Origin: Ceratotherium simum simum | Lineage: Eukaryota > Chordata > Mammalia > Perissodactyla > Rhinocerotidae | NCBI RefSeq assembly: GCF_000283155.1 | Contig: NW_004454160.1 | Location: 11,301,822-11,365,821, forward strand | Direction: 5' to 3' | DNA length: 64,000 nt | Shown here: positions 1 through 15,000 of the stretch, one piece after another | Numbering within the stretch: the first letter of the stretch is position 1 | Layout of the letters: the number at the start of each line of letters is the position of its first letter | Program-made: the position numbers and the translations under genes | The notes under the pieces: generated by a model | Told to the model about the DNA's origin: nothing | Database searches by the model: none | What the model saw: the letters and a program-made list of their open reading frames with translations, nothing else

Positions 1-3000
1 TGAGGAATGGAACTTTCAAGGGAGTGTGTGGCATGATTAGCTCATTCTCCTCCAGACATCAATATTATGAAGAAATGGGAAGTTGGAAGAGCTCCTGTGG
101 GAGTGCAGGGAGCTGACAGCTCATGGTAAGGGGAGAGGCAATTACCTGTCATGCCCTTGTACTCAAAGTTGATCCCACTGAGAACAGTCGTTTCCATGTT
201 CGTGGGCAGCGTGTTCCACCATTTGTATTCGAACCCCACAGCAGGTTCAGTCCCAGCTGGGCAGTGGCTACAATCTGGGGGAACCACAAGATGCTCGCAT
301 TCAGCAGGAAGGCTGCAGCCACCCTCACTGGAGCTGCTGTCGCACAGACAAGGAGCAACAGTAGCGGGCAGCCAAACAAGGGAGGAGTTGAGCACCATTG
401 CATGGTTATGTTGAGTTGGCTCAAAAACATTCTGACAATGTATTTAACAAACTCAAAACATAAACACTGACCCTTCATTCCAATATTCCAGGTATCCTTG
501 CCCACCAAATTTTTCATTTCGAAACTTAAATGTATCTTCTAGTCTGATACATATAGTTCATTTTATTTGTCACATTATTATCAGTAAATGCATTCATATT
601 AATAGGTACACAAATCCTCCAACTCCTTTTGCAGCATGGCTTACAAGTTCTGATTGTGTCAAACTGGCCACCCCAGCTCCCCAGACCTTCCAGGTAGCAT
701 CCCTGCCACGTGCTGGAAGCCTCTGGTGTGAGGACTGGGTACCTTCAGGCCTGAGTCACATTCACAGTTGGAATGGGGAGGAAGGCAGGTGTGACTCTGA
801 CCTACAGACAGCACCACCCCCCTGACCTCTTATCTCCTGAAGTTAGTCCTCAAAGGTGGCCTGGCCCTTACTGCCTCCCTCGGAAGGACAGAGTCCTCAT
901 TCAGCTGACCACTCTGAGTGCCCACGTGGCCCGCCCAGGTGGGTGATGTGGGAATGGATGTGACGCAGAGAACAGGGCAGTAAAGGGGTTACCAGAGCCA
1001 TTGGAGTAAGAGCCATAAGGGCAGGGCTCGCAGGTGCTGTTGTTGGTTTTGAAGAAGCCTGGGTTGCACGGTGGGCAGCGGGTCTTCACGCCAGAGGCAG
1101 GCAGCTTCACCGCCCCCTCGAGATCCTCACCACAGATTTTCGGCTGGGCCCATTTGTACATGAGCTGCGTCTGCAGAAATGGATTAAGAACAGCTCAGCC
1201 CGGGGCCGGCCCCGTGGCACAGCAGTTAAGTGCGCGTGCTCCGCTTCGGCGTCCTGGGGTTCGCAGGTTCGGATCCTGGGCGCGCACCGATGCACTGCTT
1301 GTCAAGCTGTGCTGTGGCGGTGTCCCATATAAAGCAGAGGAAGATGAGCACGGATGTTAGCCCAGGGTCGATCTTCCTCAGCAAAAAGGAGGAGGATTGG
1401 CATCGGATGTTAGCTCAGGGCTGATCTTCCTCACCAAAAAAAAAAAAAAGAACAGCTCAACCCATGTGGGATTTAGCACATCTTTGGAATTTACCTTGAG
1501 AGTGGCAGCGGGGGTGGGGGGGGTGTGGGGGGGTGATTCTGGGCTCTAATGAAAGCTCCACCAGGGTGGGAAACTTTGTTTCGATTACTGATGTAGCCCA
1601 AGCACTGTAGCCCAGTGCCTGGCACATGGTTGTGCTTGATAAATATCAGCCAAATGAATGTTGATGGGATGAAGAGGGACAAACCTAAGGAGGACTTGTG
1701 TGACAGAGGAAACTGGGGGACCAGCAGTCTCCAGAAAAATCTCTGATTCCAGTGTAGAATCTTATTGCTACCAAGGTCACAGGAAAAGCAGCTGGTGAAA
1801 ATCCCAGAACACAAAAAGGCAGGGAGCAGAGGTGGCTTACATAACCCCTGGGGAAAGAGGGAGTGGCTGGGGTATCCCCATTTGTCTTCCAAGTGTTTCC
1901 TTTGTTTTTTCTTTTATTCAGTAGACATTTATAGAAAGCCTACGACATCTATGTGCCAGACCTGGTGACTCAGAGATGAATGAGACATGGCCCCTGCCCT
2001 CAGGAAGCTCCTCGTCTAGCAAGGGCAGCAATCACATAATAACAATCCACGCGTGGGTGACGCTATGTTCTCTGGGACATCGAGGCAAGAGGAACAAGGC
2101 TGGTCAAAGGGTACAAACGTCTGGTTATAAGACCAATAAGTTCTGGGGATCTAAAGTACAGCATGGTGATTATAGTTAATAATACAGTATTATATACTTG
2201 AGAGTTGCTAAGAGAGTAGATCTTAAACGTTCTCACCACAAAAAAGAAATGGTAATTATATGATGTGATGGAGGGGTTAGCTAACGCTATGGTGGTCACC
2301 ATTTTGCAATATATAAGTGTGTCAAATCAACACATTGTACATCCTAAACTTACGCAGTATTACATGTCAATTCTATCTCAATAAAGCTGAAGAAAAAAAG
2401 TCAAGAGATACAGTCAGCCATCAGGTCAGTGGACAAGAGAAGCATTGTGTTTGTCACTCACTAGGGCTATCCTTAGTCTTTGGATGGAGGCATTGGATAT
2501 GAAGAGGAGATGACCTGCAGGAGGCCCCTGCTGAGTCAGGGGTGAGGTTGGGCAGCTCCAAGCTTCCTGTGTGGCCCCCGGGTCAAGTCAGAGACAAAAG
2601 GTGCTCTTGTGAATTGCACTGAGGTGATGATGAAAGTGATCTGTGCAGCATATCATACATGTGAAAAGATGGATAAATAAGGCATTTGTCCATTTAATTC
2701 AGGGTAAGAAATGACAAGGTCTTTTTTTGTGAGGAAGATCAGCCCTGAGCTAACATCCGATGCCAATCCTCCTCTTTTTTGCTGAGAAAGATTGGCCCTG
2801 AGCTAACATTCGTGCCCATCTTCCTCTACTTTATATGGGACACCGCCACAGCATGGCTTGACAAGTGGTGCATCAGTGCGCACCCAGGATCCGAACCTGC
2901 AGACCCCAGGTTGCCAAAGCAGTGTGTGCACACACTTAACCGCTGCACCACCAGGCTGGCCCCAGAAATGACAAGGTCTTAAAGGGCCCATGCTGCCTTC

Positions 3001-6000
3001 ATTGATGGTGAGCCCTGGGGCTCCTCCTCCCCCTGCTCAGCTCAGCCTTCCTCCCTGTGAAGAGCAGCCAAAGGTCAGAGCCCCAGGCTTGTGCTCTGAC
3101 CTCATCTCACCCAGCCTGTCTCCTTGAGTCTCATAGAGAGCAGAGTCTAGGGAGCAGGAAGACTGACTTGGGCCGTCTCTTGGAGCAGAACATTCAGCAG
3201 CCCCAATGGATTGGCCCTCCTGGTCCCTAAGAAACCACCGAGGCACATCAAAGGCCACAAGGGCAATCATAGGAGTCAGCTCAAGGTGTGTCCCTTGATT
3301 TTAAAATACAGCTTAGGAGACAGACAAACTGAAATCATGAGACTAAACAGAACCAGTGTGGGCCTCAGGCGCGAGACTTCTGTGAGGCATTCCTGGCGGC
3401 CGCATATTCATATCTACTCCTCAGCCATATATGCTTCAGGGCTCCTCCTCTGAGCTGTGCCTTGGCTGGGCTGAAGGTGGGAGCTCTGGCTCTGGCCCGA
3501 CCCAGCATCCAGAGGCCCCAGAGGTGGTCAGGTGAGGGCAGACCTGCAGGCTCACAGGCATCAGAGCACACTACAGATCTAGAAGGCTTTGGCCTCAGCT
3601 GGGAGGGGAAAGAGTGGGGCAGAAGGAAGCAAAGACAGCCACGTTCAGCCACATGTTATGCCCAGGAGGGAGAAGAGGAGCAGGATTATCCTCATTTAAT
3701 TAGCGAGTCAACTGAGGCCAAGAAAATGACAATAATTTTTACAAGGTCATGCAGACATCAGACACTACGGAACTGAGTCTAAGGTGCAACTGACAAGATA
3801 TATAGCCATTCTCGCTTGGCTGCTGGAGAAGGGATGATGTTCCAAACCTGAGAACGAGGGGGAGTAAGAGATGACTATGAAAAACAATGACCGTTACGGA
3901 CCAGACTTTATCCCACGCTTAATTAGCAAAAGGAGAATTCAGCCAGCTGTCCAGCCAGCTAACATTTATGCATCCTAATAGCCAAACATAGGCTTGGTGC
4001 TGAATGCCGATTTCCCGACTCCTAATTCTATCTTCTTGAGAGGCTCTGGTTTAGGGATACAGACAGTTCATCCAGAATGTCTCATATAAGACAGATCCCT
4101 CCACTTGTGCCCTTGAGCCATCCCTGCTCACCTACTGCTGTTCCTCCAACTCACCAGGCATGTGCCTGTCTCCTCTACACCCACTGTGCCCTCTCCCTGG
4201 AAAGTGCTATGGCTCCCCCCTCATCTCATTCAGATCTCTGTTCAAATGTCACCTCCTCGGAGAGGTCATCCTAACCCTCTCTAAAACAACATTCCCCACT
4301 CTCTGTCATTGTCCATCTCCTAATCTTCTTTTATTTTTTTCTTCCTACCACTTATGATCATCTGATATATTATACACCCATTTGTTGTTTATCTCGTCTC
4401 TCTCTCCACTCACTCCTCAACAAGAATGAAGCTCCATGAGAGTAGATGTTCCCTCGGTTTTGTTACCTGCTGTATACCTAGTGCCCAGCACGGTGACTGA
4501 CCGTTAAAATGAACAAATGACCTCCTCTGAGAGGCCTTCCCTGGCCCCCAGTCCTGGTCACTCCCCTTCTGGGTTCCCCGGTGCCCTGCACATCCTTCTT
4601 GCGGCCTTGGCCAGGCCCCTCTTTCTCCTCTCTCCACCTTCCCACTCAGGACTGTGAGCTCCCCGAGGGCAGGAGCCTGTCTTAGTCATCTCTCATTCCC
4701 CAGCTGGAGCACAGTGTCTGGCGTAACAGTTAATACTCAAAAAATGCCTGCTGACTCAATGACCATGCAGACTACAAGGGAAAGTCTTTCTGAGGCAGAA
4801 ACCCAGGGAGAAAGAGGGAAATGGTAGAGACTGAACAAGTCAGGCATTCTCCAGTGAGCCAGGAAATAGGAATCCATTCCCTTCGCCATACTACAAAAGC
4901 TGCGCTGACGGGACAAGTCTGGCGAGTCCCATGAGGAAATCAGAGAGCGTGGAAAGGCAGCCATTGCCCAGAGGGGCTGAGCAAATGGAAGAAACCAAGC
5001 AAAAGAAAATGAAATGGTTTTTTGAAACAGAGCATATGTGAATAAGCCGTGGAACAAATGCGGCAGAACGAATTGCTGACCTGAAAATGAATGAGGCCAT
5101 CTCCTTTTGCCTCCCCACTGGCCCCGGGGTCCCTGCGGAGGTCTGTGAGGTTTTCGCTGGTGCCAGCTTCACTGACTGCTGGAACTCCAATGTGGTAAAG
5201 CCCAAGGAGCGGGCAAAGGGGCCCCCAGACCATGCTACCCACCTCTCCGTTGGCATCACAGGCCGTGTGAGTGTAGAAGTAATCTTTGTCTGTGCAGGCG
5301 GGGCGCACTTTGCAGGAGGAGGATCCTTTTTCTAAATTGTGGAAGCGAGGACAAATATTTGAAGTTACATAAGAAAGCAGAGCTCTTGACCGCTTGCTCA
5401 TGACCCTAGGACCCCCAAGACCCTGGGGTATGGCACGATACAGATACTGCAGAAAGTAGAAAATCCTGCATACCCACCCTTCCCTTTGCTTCGGTGGCAT
5501 CATTTCCAGTCCCTAAAGCCCTGCTCAGACACCCCCTCTGCACCTCTCCCTGGTGTTGCTGAGAAGGGCCCGCACTGTGGGGCAGGGCCTGGAGAAGTGG
5601 ACTGGCCGAGGGACCAGCAAGGAGGGCGGGCAGCTGGAAAGAGCATCTTGCAGGTTAACCACCAACACAAGTTCCCTGGAACCCACTATCTTCCAGGTGC
5701 CTCAGAATCCTGACTGTGAGCGTGGTTTTTCTACTCCAGAAGGGTTGGAGCAACATGTAGGAAAACCTAGGACAGTGCCTTCATACTTATTCCAGTTCTT
5801 CCTCTGAATTTTCTCTTAATATATGCCTATAATGAAGGCCTTTCTCCATGCAACCATCCTACACAGATAAGGTGATACTTTCCTCTGACTCCACTTAAGA
5901 CATAAAGTTCTTTCCACTCCCCTCACCCTCCAAGCATCCTAGGACTATCTCTGACCCTTGACCTGTACCTAATGAAAAATGTTATTAACTATCATTTTAC

Positions 6001-9000
6001 TTATTCTTCTCTCTGTATGTTCTCCCTATATCTACATTAGTTCTGCTTTAACCCTATGAATCCCTGGATGGCAAGAACTAATTCAACGAATCCCTCTTTA
6101 AAGCAATGGATTGCACCTTTTTTGAATTACAAATCCTCTTGAGTATTTGAAAAAAGACCTATTTCAGGGCCGGCCCCGTGGCTTGGCGGTTAAGTGCGCG
6201 CACTGTGCTGCCGGCGGCCCGGGTTCGGATCCCGGGTGCGCACTGACGCACCGCTCCTCTGGCCATGCTGGGGCCGCGTCCCACATACAGCAACTAGAAG
6301 GATGTGCAGCTATGACAGACAACTATCTGCTGGGGCTTTGGGGGAAAAATAAAAAAAAAAAAAAGACCTATTTCCTCTAAGAAAAATATACAGAATTCAT
6401 GCAAATAAAATTTCCAGGGAATTTACTTTCTGCAGAATAAAAACCACTGCTTTATAGAGTGCCAGCACAATTCTCCTACTACTACTGTCACCACCATTTC
6501 TAATGACTCTTGTGTCACCTGCAGGTAAGCACCTGATAGTGGTGAGACCACCTCTCTCTCTATTCCCTAATAGGCAGTGTGATAGAGTGGAATCAGATTT
6601 TAAGTCAGACAGATCTGGGTTTGGATCCCGCTTAATCATTTAGAGGCTGTGTCACTTTAGGCAAGTTACTTAACTTCTCTGAGCCTTAGTGCTCTCATCT
6701 GTTGAGCAGTCATAACAATACTCACCTTACTGGAGCCAGCACATACCTGACACAGTGTAAGCAGGGACTCACTAAATGCTGGTGACTATTATTATCTGGG
6801 TTTGTGGGAATTATTTTTATTTGGTAACTGCTGTGGGATTTTTAATAAGGATTAAAATTGTCTTTCTCTCCCTTCCGGTTAAGGCTTATTTCTCAACTGA
6901 TTCCTTCTTCTTCCAAATGATTTCCTAGATCAGAATATCCCCTAATTACAGCCTTGTTGGCCTGCATTGGGGCATTCCCTCCACGGCACACTTCCACACC
7001 TCTTCTGTCCCTGCCTTATTAGCCTGGGCAAGAGGGAACTATTGGCTGAGAGGCAGCTGCAGTCTTCTCAGCTCATTTCCTTGGTTAACAAACAGAAGGC
7101 CTAATTCAGCACAGAGGGATCCAGGGACTCCTGCTGTTGACGGACTTGGCCTGCAGAAACTTGGGGAGATGCTGAAAACATACCAATTCCCAGGACTGTG
7201 CATACTGGGTCTAGCAAATGGCAACTTACATATTAGAAAGTGCTTTCTACACGAGGACCTTTCTCTGCTTATCAAATATTTGCTCAACCTGATACCCTAG
7301 CTCCAGGTTTCAGCAAAAATGGTCCAGCTGTTTACACATCGACAACTGCTAAGGTGGTTTTAATAAATCATTAACCCAAACGCTGAGACAGACCTCACTT
7401 TCCTAGCTCAGGTTTCATCGAGGTGTTTAAGTTGGGCACTAGTCAAGTTGGAAAGATCCGCCTAGATGTTTGGTAACAGGAAGTGAAAAATGGTTCCTGT
7501 AGGATTGGCCCTGGGCAAATTTGTAAGAAGATAAAGTTTATTTGGGGGACTTCAACTCCTCTTTCTGCACCTTCCTGCACCTTCCAGTATCTTCTGCCCG
7601 CCTCCAGGAGTCCAATGTTCTCTCATTATGATCCCTTTTATCAAAGGAAAACATTTCCCCTGAGGATTTTTTTTTTTTTGAGGAAGATTGGCCCTGTGCT
7701 AACATCTGTTGCCAATCTTCCTCTTTTTTCTCCCCAAATGCCCAGTACATAGTTGTGTATCATAGTTGTAGAGTTGTAGCTCTTCTATGTGGGACGCCGG
7801 CTCAGCGTGGCCTGATGAGTGGTGAGTAGGTCCACACCCAGGATCCGAACCGGCGAACCCCGGGCTGCCAAAGAGGAACGCATGAACTTAACCACTGTGC
7901 CACCAGGCTGGCTTCCATCCCCTGAGGATTTAAGTACCTAACGAACACAAGGCCCAGCTCAGATATCATCTCAGACTCCGGGCAAATCCCTTAACCTCTC
8001 TGAGCTGCTCTTTATTCATTTGTAAGCGGAGAAATCATTCCTGCACTAGGCTGTGAGTAATAAATGAGATAATGTTTTGTAAATTGTAAAGTACTATGTA
8101 AGTGACTTAGTATTGTTGTTCCCTATGCCAAGAGTATTTTCATATTAGAAGAGGACTGCTGGGACAGACCTTAATGAAAATGAATTAATAAAATTAATGC
8201 TTAACATGCCAGGCACTGTGCTAAATCCTTTATCTGTATTAATCAATTAAGCCACACAATAACTCCATGAAGGAGATATGATTATTGCCATTCCCATTTT
8301 ACAGATTAGGAAACTGAGGCACAGACAAGTGACTTGCCCAAAGTGGCACTAGTAAATGGTGGAGTGGGGATTTGAACCATAGTAAGTTAGTTCTGGAGTC
8401 CATGCTCTTTTTTTTTTTTTTTGTGAGGAAGATCAGCCCTGAGCTAACATCCATGCCAATCCTCCTCTTTTTGCTGAGGAAGACTGGCCCTGAGCTAACA
8501 TCCACGCCCATCTTCCTCCACTTTATATGGGACCCCGCCACAGCATGGCCTGACAAGCGGTGCATCGGTGCGCGCCCAGAATCCGAACCTGGGGCCACTA
8601 GCAGCGGAGTGTGTGCACTTAACCACTACACCACGGGGCCGGCCCCAGGAGTCCATGCTCTTAAACTCCATGCTATTCTGTTAGGAAATGAATCCCTAAT
8701 ATTAAATGTAACACAAAGGAATTGAGCCTAATGATCGAATTTTAGTTATCAATGAGAAAGATGCTTTTAGTTAAGCCTTTGCTCTTAACATCTCCACCCT
8801 CATTAGCAACGACTTAGTCTAGGTCCTGGATACCAGCAATGCTGCCTGCTGCAAAATCTCTGCCTCCAGCCATTCCTTTCTTCATCTATTTTCCGAATGG
8901 CAGCCAGGGTAGTCTTTCAAAAGCACAAGCCAGATCATGTCACTCCCCAGCTTAAAATGCTTTAATGACCTCCGCTGCTGATAGGATCAACTCTCAATTT

Positions 9001-12000
9001 TTTAGCAATGGCACAGAAGGGCTGACACGTAATCTGTTCCCTGCCCACCTCTTAGCCTTGGGTGCTACTTCTCTCCAAGTAAGCTCCAGCCAGGCTGAGT
9101 TACTCCAAGATCTCTGAGCCTTCTGGCTTTGGCTCACACTTCTTTCGGAACATCCTGCCCCTAGTGAATCACCAACTCATCTTTCAAGAGCACGGCCATT
9201 GAAGCCTTTTCTCCCACCCCAGAGAGGACTGACCACTTCCCTTTTTTGCCTCCACTGAACGCTACACTCAGCACTCCTATCCCAGCACCTACTGCCCCAC
9301 GGAGTTACTACACTTAGGTGTTTCTATGACTGCGTTTCCACTTTTCGACATAAGCTGGAGGGCAGGCACCAGCTCTAATCCTAGCACCAAGCCCAAGCCC
9401 TGGTACATAGCAGGCACTCAGAATTTATTTGTAAATGGGTTACTAAATGGTCACAGGGTCTGCGGTCACTCCCTTTGTACACATTCCATCATAGGCTCTC
9501 ATTAGACTCTCTCTGCATTTTCCCAGCCTCCCACTGACCCTGTATTCTAGAATAGTCAAGTCCCAAAGAAATGTAACTCTCTTTGTACCCTAAGCTGGTG
9601 AGGTGGTCAACAAACCGACCATGTTCTCCACAGTAAAAACTCACTTCCCAGTCAAAGGGGTGGATTGAGAAATCAGTGGTAGAAGGAGAATAGACTCCAG
9701 GAATTCAGACTACCAATGTAACACTTTTAAAACAGCTCTCTGGATAAAAATCAGTTTACCTAGAGTTGATCAAAACACTCCCAGGCAGTTTTTCTAGAAC
9801 CACCTTGCCATTCAAACCCTTGTACAACTGCTGGGCTGGAAAGGGAGCTGGAGACTAAGGCTAACAAAGGCTACCATTGATAGAGCAAGGAAGAGGAATA
9901 AGAAATTCAAGTGGAAAAACAGGAATTTAGACTCACAGATAAAAACTTCCTCCAAGATCTAAACATTCCTGTTCTTGCTGAAAACTATGCTCATTTGGCA
10001 AGATCTGTGTAGATAAATATGGCTTTTGTTTTAGGAATAGTGTAAAAATAAGCAGTTCACAAGGTCAACAGTGTTGGCTGAGCAAACACACACTGTAACA
10101 CCTGAGTGAAGGGTGCGTGTGTCTGTGTGGGGGTGCAAGAGTCTGCTTGAGAGAGGCTTTGAGCTGAGTTTGTATATGGTTCTGTGTAAGAAAGGAAAAA
10201 TAGAATAGTTATGAGTGTTTGCAGGGGAAGAGAAGGGACTCTTTCTCCCTACTTGGTTGTTCAGAACCTGTCTTGGAGACTGGCCCCTGTGCCAACCACT
10301 GGACTTCCTGAGCAGAGGGCCCTCTGGGTGCCCTGCCTGTCTTACAGCAGAGCCCTGCTTCCCCTGAGACCCCCTCAAATGACTAGGTCCTGTTTCTCAA
10401 GTTGGGTTGCTTTAGGAAGCTATGCAGGGACTATCGAAATAGGCGGCTTCCAAGCTGTCCTCTTATTTGCCCTTAGAGCAGTGGTTTTTAAACTGTGTTC
10501 CAAGGAACCCTGGATTTCCTGAAAGGCCTGCTTTCAATTCAGTGGATGCTCAGGCTGATAAAAGATTATAACTTCCATCTTTAGCCCTTGCTATCAAAAT
10601 GTTTTGCTCATCAATACAGCCTCATAGCTCTTTTAAAATAACTTTGATAATAATTGTTATAAATTAAAATATATAAATTTATACCTCTTATCTACTGTAT
10701 CTATTATTTATAACTATAATCTTATAATATATAAAATTTCATTAAAAAAAGATTGTAACTCCTGTCACTAGTTTTCTTAATGCCTCTAACCCTGACCTGC
10801 TTTCTCTTTTTGCCACACACCAGGCACTTTTACTGTCTAACGTACTACATAATTTATTCTATATTTATTCTACTTATTGTTTATTGTCTATCTTCCCCCA
10901 TCAGGATGTAGATTCCATGAAGACAGGGATGTTTATCTATTTTGTTCACTGATGTATTCCAAGCACCTAGACTAGGGCCTGGCAGATAGTAGAGGCTCTG
11001 TAAATCTTTATTGAATGATTTCATTTCAAGAATGATTGGTAGAGTGTGGATTGGCAAGGCTCTTCCAGGGCCCAGAAAGCAAGGGTTTAAGAATTTTCAT
11101 CTTCAGCATGGCCAGAAGGATGGCTCTACTTCCTGTTCCTCTCCATGCGTTTGTTGATACCCCCCACCAACTCTTCCTACCCTCAGAAACATCACCTGAA
11201 TATTTGTCAGGGTCACACTGGTGGCAAGAAGTTTCTCCCTTATTTGAATACGAGTTGGCCGGGCAAAGTTTGCAGAAAGAGGAGCCCTGCTTGTCTGCGT
11301 ACGTGCCAGGTTTGCAGGGGAAGCATTCTGAAGTGTAGGCCACCCCTAGGGAGGAAGAACAACAGAGAAAAGCAAGGATTGAGCCTCGAGACTGAGCCCC
11401 CTGGAGGCTGACCCCCTCCCTCCCCACAGAGTCATGAGGCCAGTCAGCAACAGACTGCAGACCCAAACCCACTCTCCGTACCTGTTATGGCGATGTTTCT
11501 CACCAGCACAGGCTTGGAAACTTTGGACCACACCGAGAAGGCAGTGGTTCTCCAATAGAGTACATTATTGCCTCGATTTAGCTCGACCTAAAAACCACAA
11601 ACAGGAAGAGTCAGTTCAGTCACAGAGACAGATATCCCTAATCCACCGGATTGGCCTCTTGTTGGGACCTCTCCTCTTACAATCTCCACAGCAGTGCCTC
11701 TTCTGACCCTCTCCCTCAACTTCCTCAGCTTTGCCCTTCCTCCCATCTTGACTGAGCTCCTCGCTCCTTCTCAGCCTCCTCTTATAACCATCTCATGCCC
11801 TCTCCCCCTTCTCCCTCAATCACATATACCATGAGCATCTCAAAGGGCGAGACCAACGGATAGACCTGAAGGTATTGACAATAGGGTGACTGGAACTCCC
11901 TCATTCTTCGCTGGTTCTAGTTATCCATGCCCCATCCCCAGAAGACCCAGCCCTTAAAGCTGGAAAGCTGCTGGTCCTTGGGGTCAAGCCATAGGAGCAA

Positions 12001-15000
12001 CAAGTCAGCCCATGCCCATATTCTGTCAATTCAAGAGGAGAGAAACTATAGCATCCTCATCATGTCAGACCCCTGCCCTCTAGGGACTGAGGGGTGGAAG
12101 CCCAGACTGGGAGGAAGCACTTTTTGGAGGAAAGGCCCTTGCTCCCTTTTCTGGGATTTCTATGAAAGGATGGTATCTCCAGGCAAGGCTTAGGGAAGGC
12201 TGGTATGATACTCACACTGTGGAATTCCCATCCTTTTTCTGTGGTTTTCATCCACCTGGAGTCATCTGCACTGGGCTGGCACTGGTCATTCTGGACCTGA
12301 GGCAGCAGGAGTTTGGGATCAGAGTCTCAGCTTTCTAAGAAAATGGGTTCCTTACCCCACACTGCAGCAGCCCTCCAGAGGGCCCTTGCCAATTTCCTTT
12401 GGGGTCTTAGCTCAGAACACATGAGCCTTGAAGTAGGGTGGGAGCTAGTTACACACACAAAACGTCAGTGCATTAACACCACAGAAATAATGTGTAACTC
12501 AGAAGCCGTTACATGCTGTTTGCATGTCTGAGCAGGGCAAAACACCTAGATCTGCCAGACTCTACTCTTCTCCCTCAGAGTCCTTGACTTCTGCCTCTCA
12601 CAGTTCTCTCCAGAGGGAAAACAACTGTGGAAATTTCCCGGGCAGGACTACGCTTGTGGTTCCTACAAAGGAATTTGAGTCTTGGAGAGTCTTTACTTCC
12701 TCCCTTCCCCTTGTCCAGCGGCTTACGAAAAATTCAAAGATGATGCTGGAGTCTGGGTAGTAGTATTCGAAGTTGACAGTGCCGGACTGCTTCAGGTTGA
12801 CGGCATACATCAGCGTGGCCGTGCACTCGTCCGTGTTGGAGGAGATGTAGTCTCCCAGGGGAACCCACTTGGACCTGTGAGGGAACAGGAGCCAAGTTCA
12901 CCAGCAGGAGAATAGTTCACCAGCAGGAGCATAGCCTACCGGGCTCTGTGCGATGTGCAGGTCGCATGTCCTCCTAGGTCTCCGGGGGAATTCTAGACTT
13001 GTAATTCACAAGCAGAAGCTTGGACCTGAAAATGCTCAGTGAAAAATGACCTCCACATCAAGAAGCCTGGGTGGGGGTACAGCCAACAAGAGGAAGACAG
13101 GTGGGCTCGCCCCCACATTATGCAAAACTACCCAGAAGATAGAGGGCAAGTGAGAGGGGAGGATAACATTTATTAGTTTCTTACTGTCTCCCAGGTATTG
13201 AACTACGTGTTTTATATTCATGATTTCTTTCCATCAGTAAGAGGAAGTGATATCTTTTTCTTATTTAATAGATGATGAAACTGAGGCTTGGTGCCCAATA
13301 TCACGCAGCCAGCAAGTGGCAGGGCTGAGATTCAAACCCAGATCTGCCTAACTCCAAAGCTGTCAAAGAAAGTCAGCAGATACAGCTATTCTTCAGACCT
13401 CAGAACTCCATCCAGTCTAGTCCACCTGTTTTTCTGGAAATGTACACTTTTAGATGCTACATGTAACTGGTTTTTGTTTTTGGTGAGGAAGATAGCCCCT
13501 GAGCTAACATCTGTTGCCAGTCTCCCTCTATTTTGTATGTGGGATGCCTCCACAGCATGGCTTGATGAGTGGTGTAGGTCCACGCCCAGGATCCAAACAT
13601 GCAAACCCAGGCCACGTAAGTGGAGGACACCGAACTTAACCACTACGCCATGGGGCTGGCCCCTCGTCTTTCATTATTACCACTCTATAATGTTGCTTTG
13701 TGTGGTTCTGCCGTATTTATTTATGTATTACTTGTTAATGGGCGTTTAGATCGTTTCCAATTTTTTGCTATTGTGCACACTCTGTTGGGAACATTCTTGT
13801 TCCTGTCTGCTTATACACATGTCTGAGGGGAATGCCTGGGAGTAGACCTGCTGGGTTAAAGGGTATGTGAACCTTCAACCTTACCAGCTACTGCCACATT
13901 GTTCTCCAAAGTGGTTGTTATCAATTTACACCCACCGGCCGTGTAAGAGAGTTCCTGTGGCTCCACATTCTCCCCAAATTAGGAATGGTCAGACTTTAAA
14001 ATTGTTGCCAATGTGAGGTGGTAGGAGCTAGTGTCTCATTGGGCTGTATATCTTATTTCCTTGATTATTAGTGAGGTTGCACATCTTTTCTTAGTTTATT
14101 TACAATTTGGTTTCCTCTTGGGATCATACTTTAATTCTTCTTTAATTGTCTGTCTTCCTGGCTGGTTTGTAGGTGCTCTGAGGGCAGAGACCAGACTGAT
14201 CTTGCTCACTATTGTATCCCCAGCACCAAGCCCTGGGCCTTGCACATAGGAGGGACTCAGGGGATTAAACAGATCAATGTAGGAAATGGGTGATCAAAAC
14301 AACCCCCCTATTTCACTGTTTTGCTTGAGACCATCCCAGGTCTCCAATTATTAATAATGACCAGTGAAGGGGACCTCAGATTAGTCCACTGGTTTCCCCC
14401 TGTGTTTGTCAGAATAACATGGTCCCTTCAGCTCTTCAATTGTTAGTGTTATTCTCAAATGGAAGCATATCCAAAATACCTAAGCTGAGCTCATCCAAGA
14501 TACCCCAGCAAACCTAACGGTATCGATTTCTCCCGCTAAAAGAGACAACACAACGCTGGTGTGCTCCACAGCATCAGCTATAAATGACTCCTGAAGCTGG
14601 ATGAATAATTAAAAGGATGCCCTAAGTGGGTTACATTTGTAAAATGCATCACAATTCTGATGTTTTTCAGAGCTGTCCGTGGTGAAGATCATTTCATGTT
14701 CAATAATGACAAGTCTCGATTGATTTCTAGTGCTAGGCATGGCTCCAAATTCTTTATCCGTATCATCTCATTTAATCCTTACCACAACCTATAAGAAGGG
14801 TGCTATCTTTATCACCATCTTTTAGGATGAGGGAATTGAGGCAAGTTGCCCACGGTCATTCAGCTGTGACCTGCTTATTCCTGCTTTGTTTTACCATGGC
14901 CCTGGGAAAGGGAGGCAAGTTTTTAAAGAGAAATTCTCACATGGCAGCTACCCAGACCCCACCTAGGTCACGCTGTGTGGCACTGTTTCATACGTTCAGG

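Noticed and set aside
4940..5503. 187-codon minus-strand frame
   Set aside because: It includes part of exon 8 by chance in the correct frame ([18 protein letters not shown]), but the exon boundaries at 5243 and 5331 show that the rest is intron.
6166..6358. tRNA gene from the ERE head
   Set aside because: The tRNA-like head is shared by all ERE copies and lacks a full cloverleaf; it is SINE promoter sequence.
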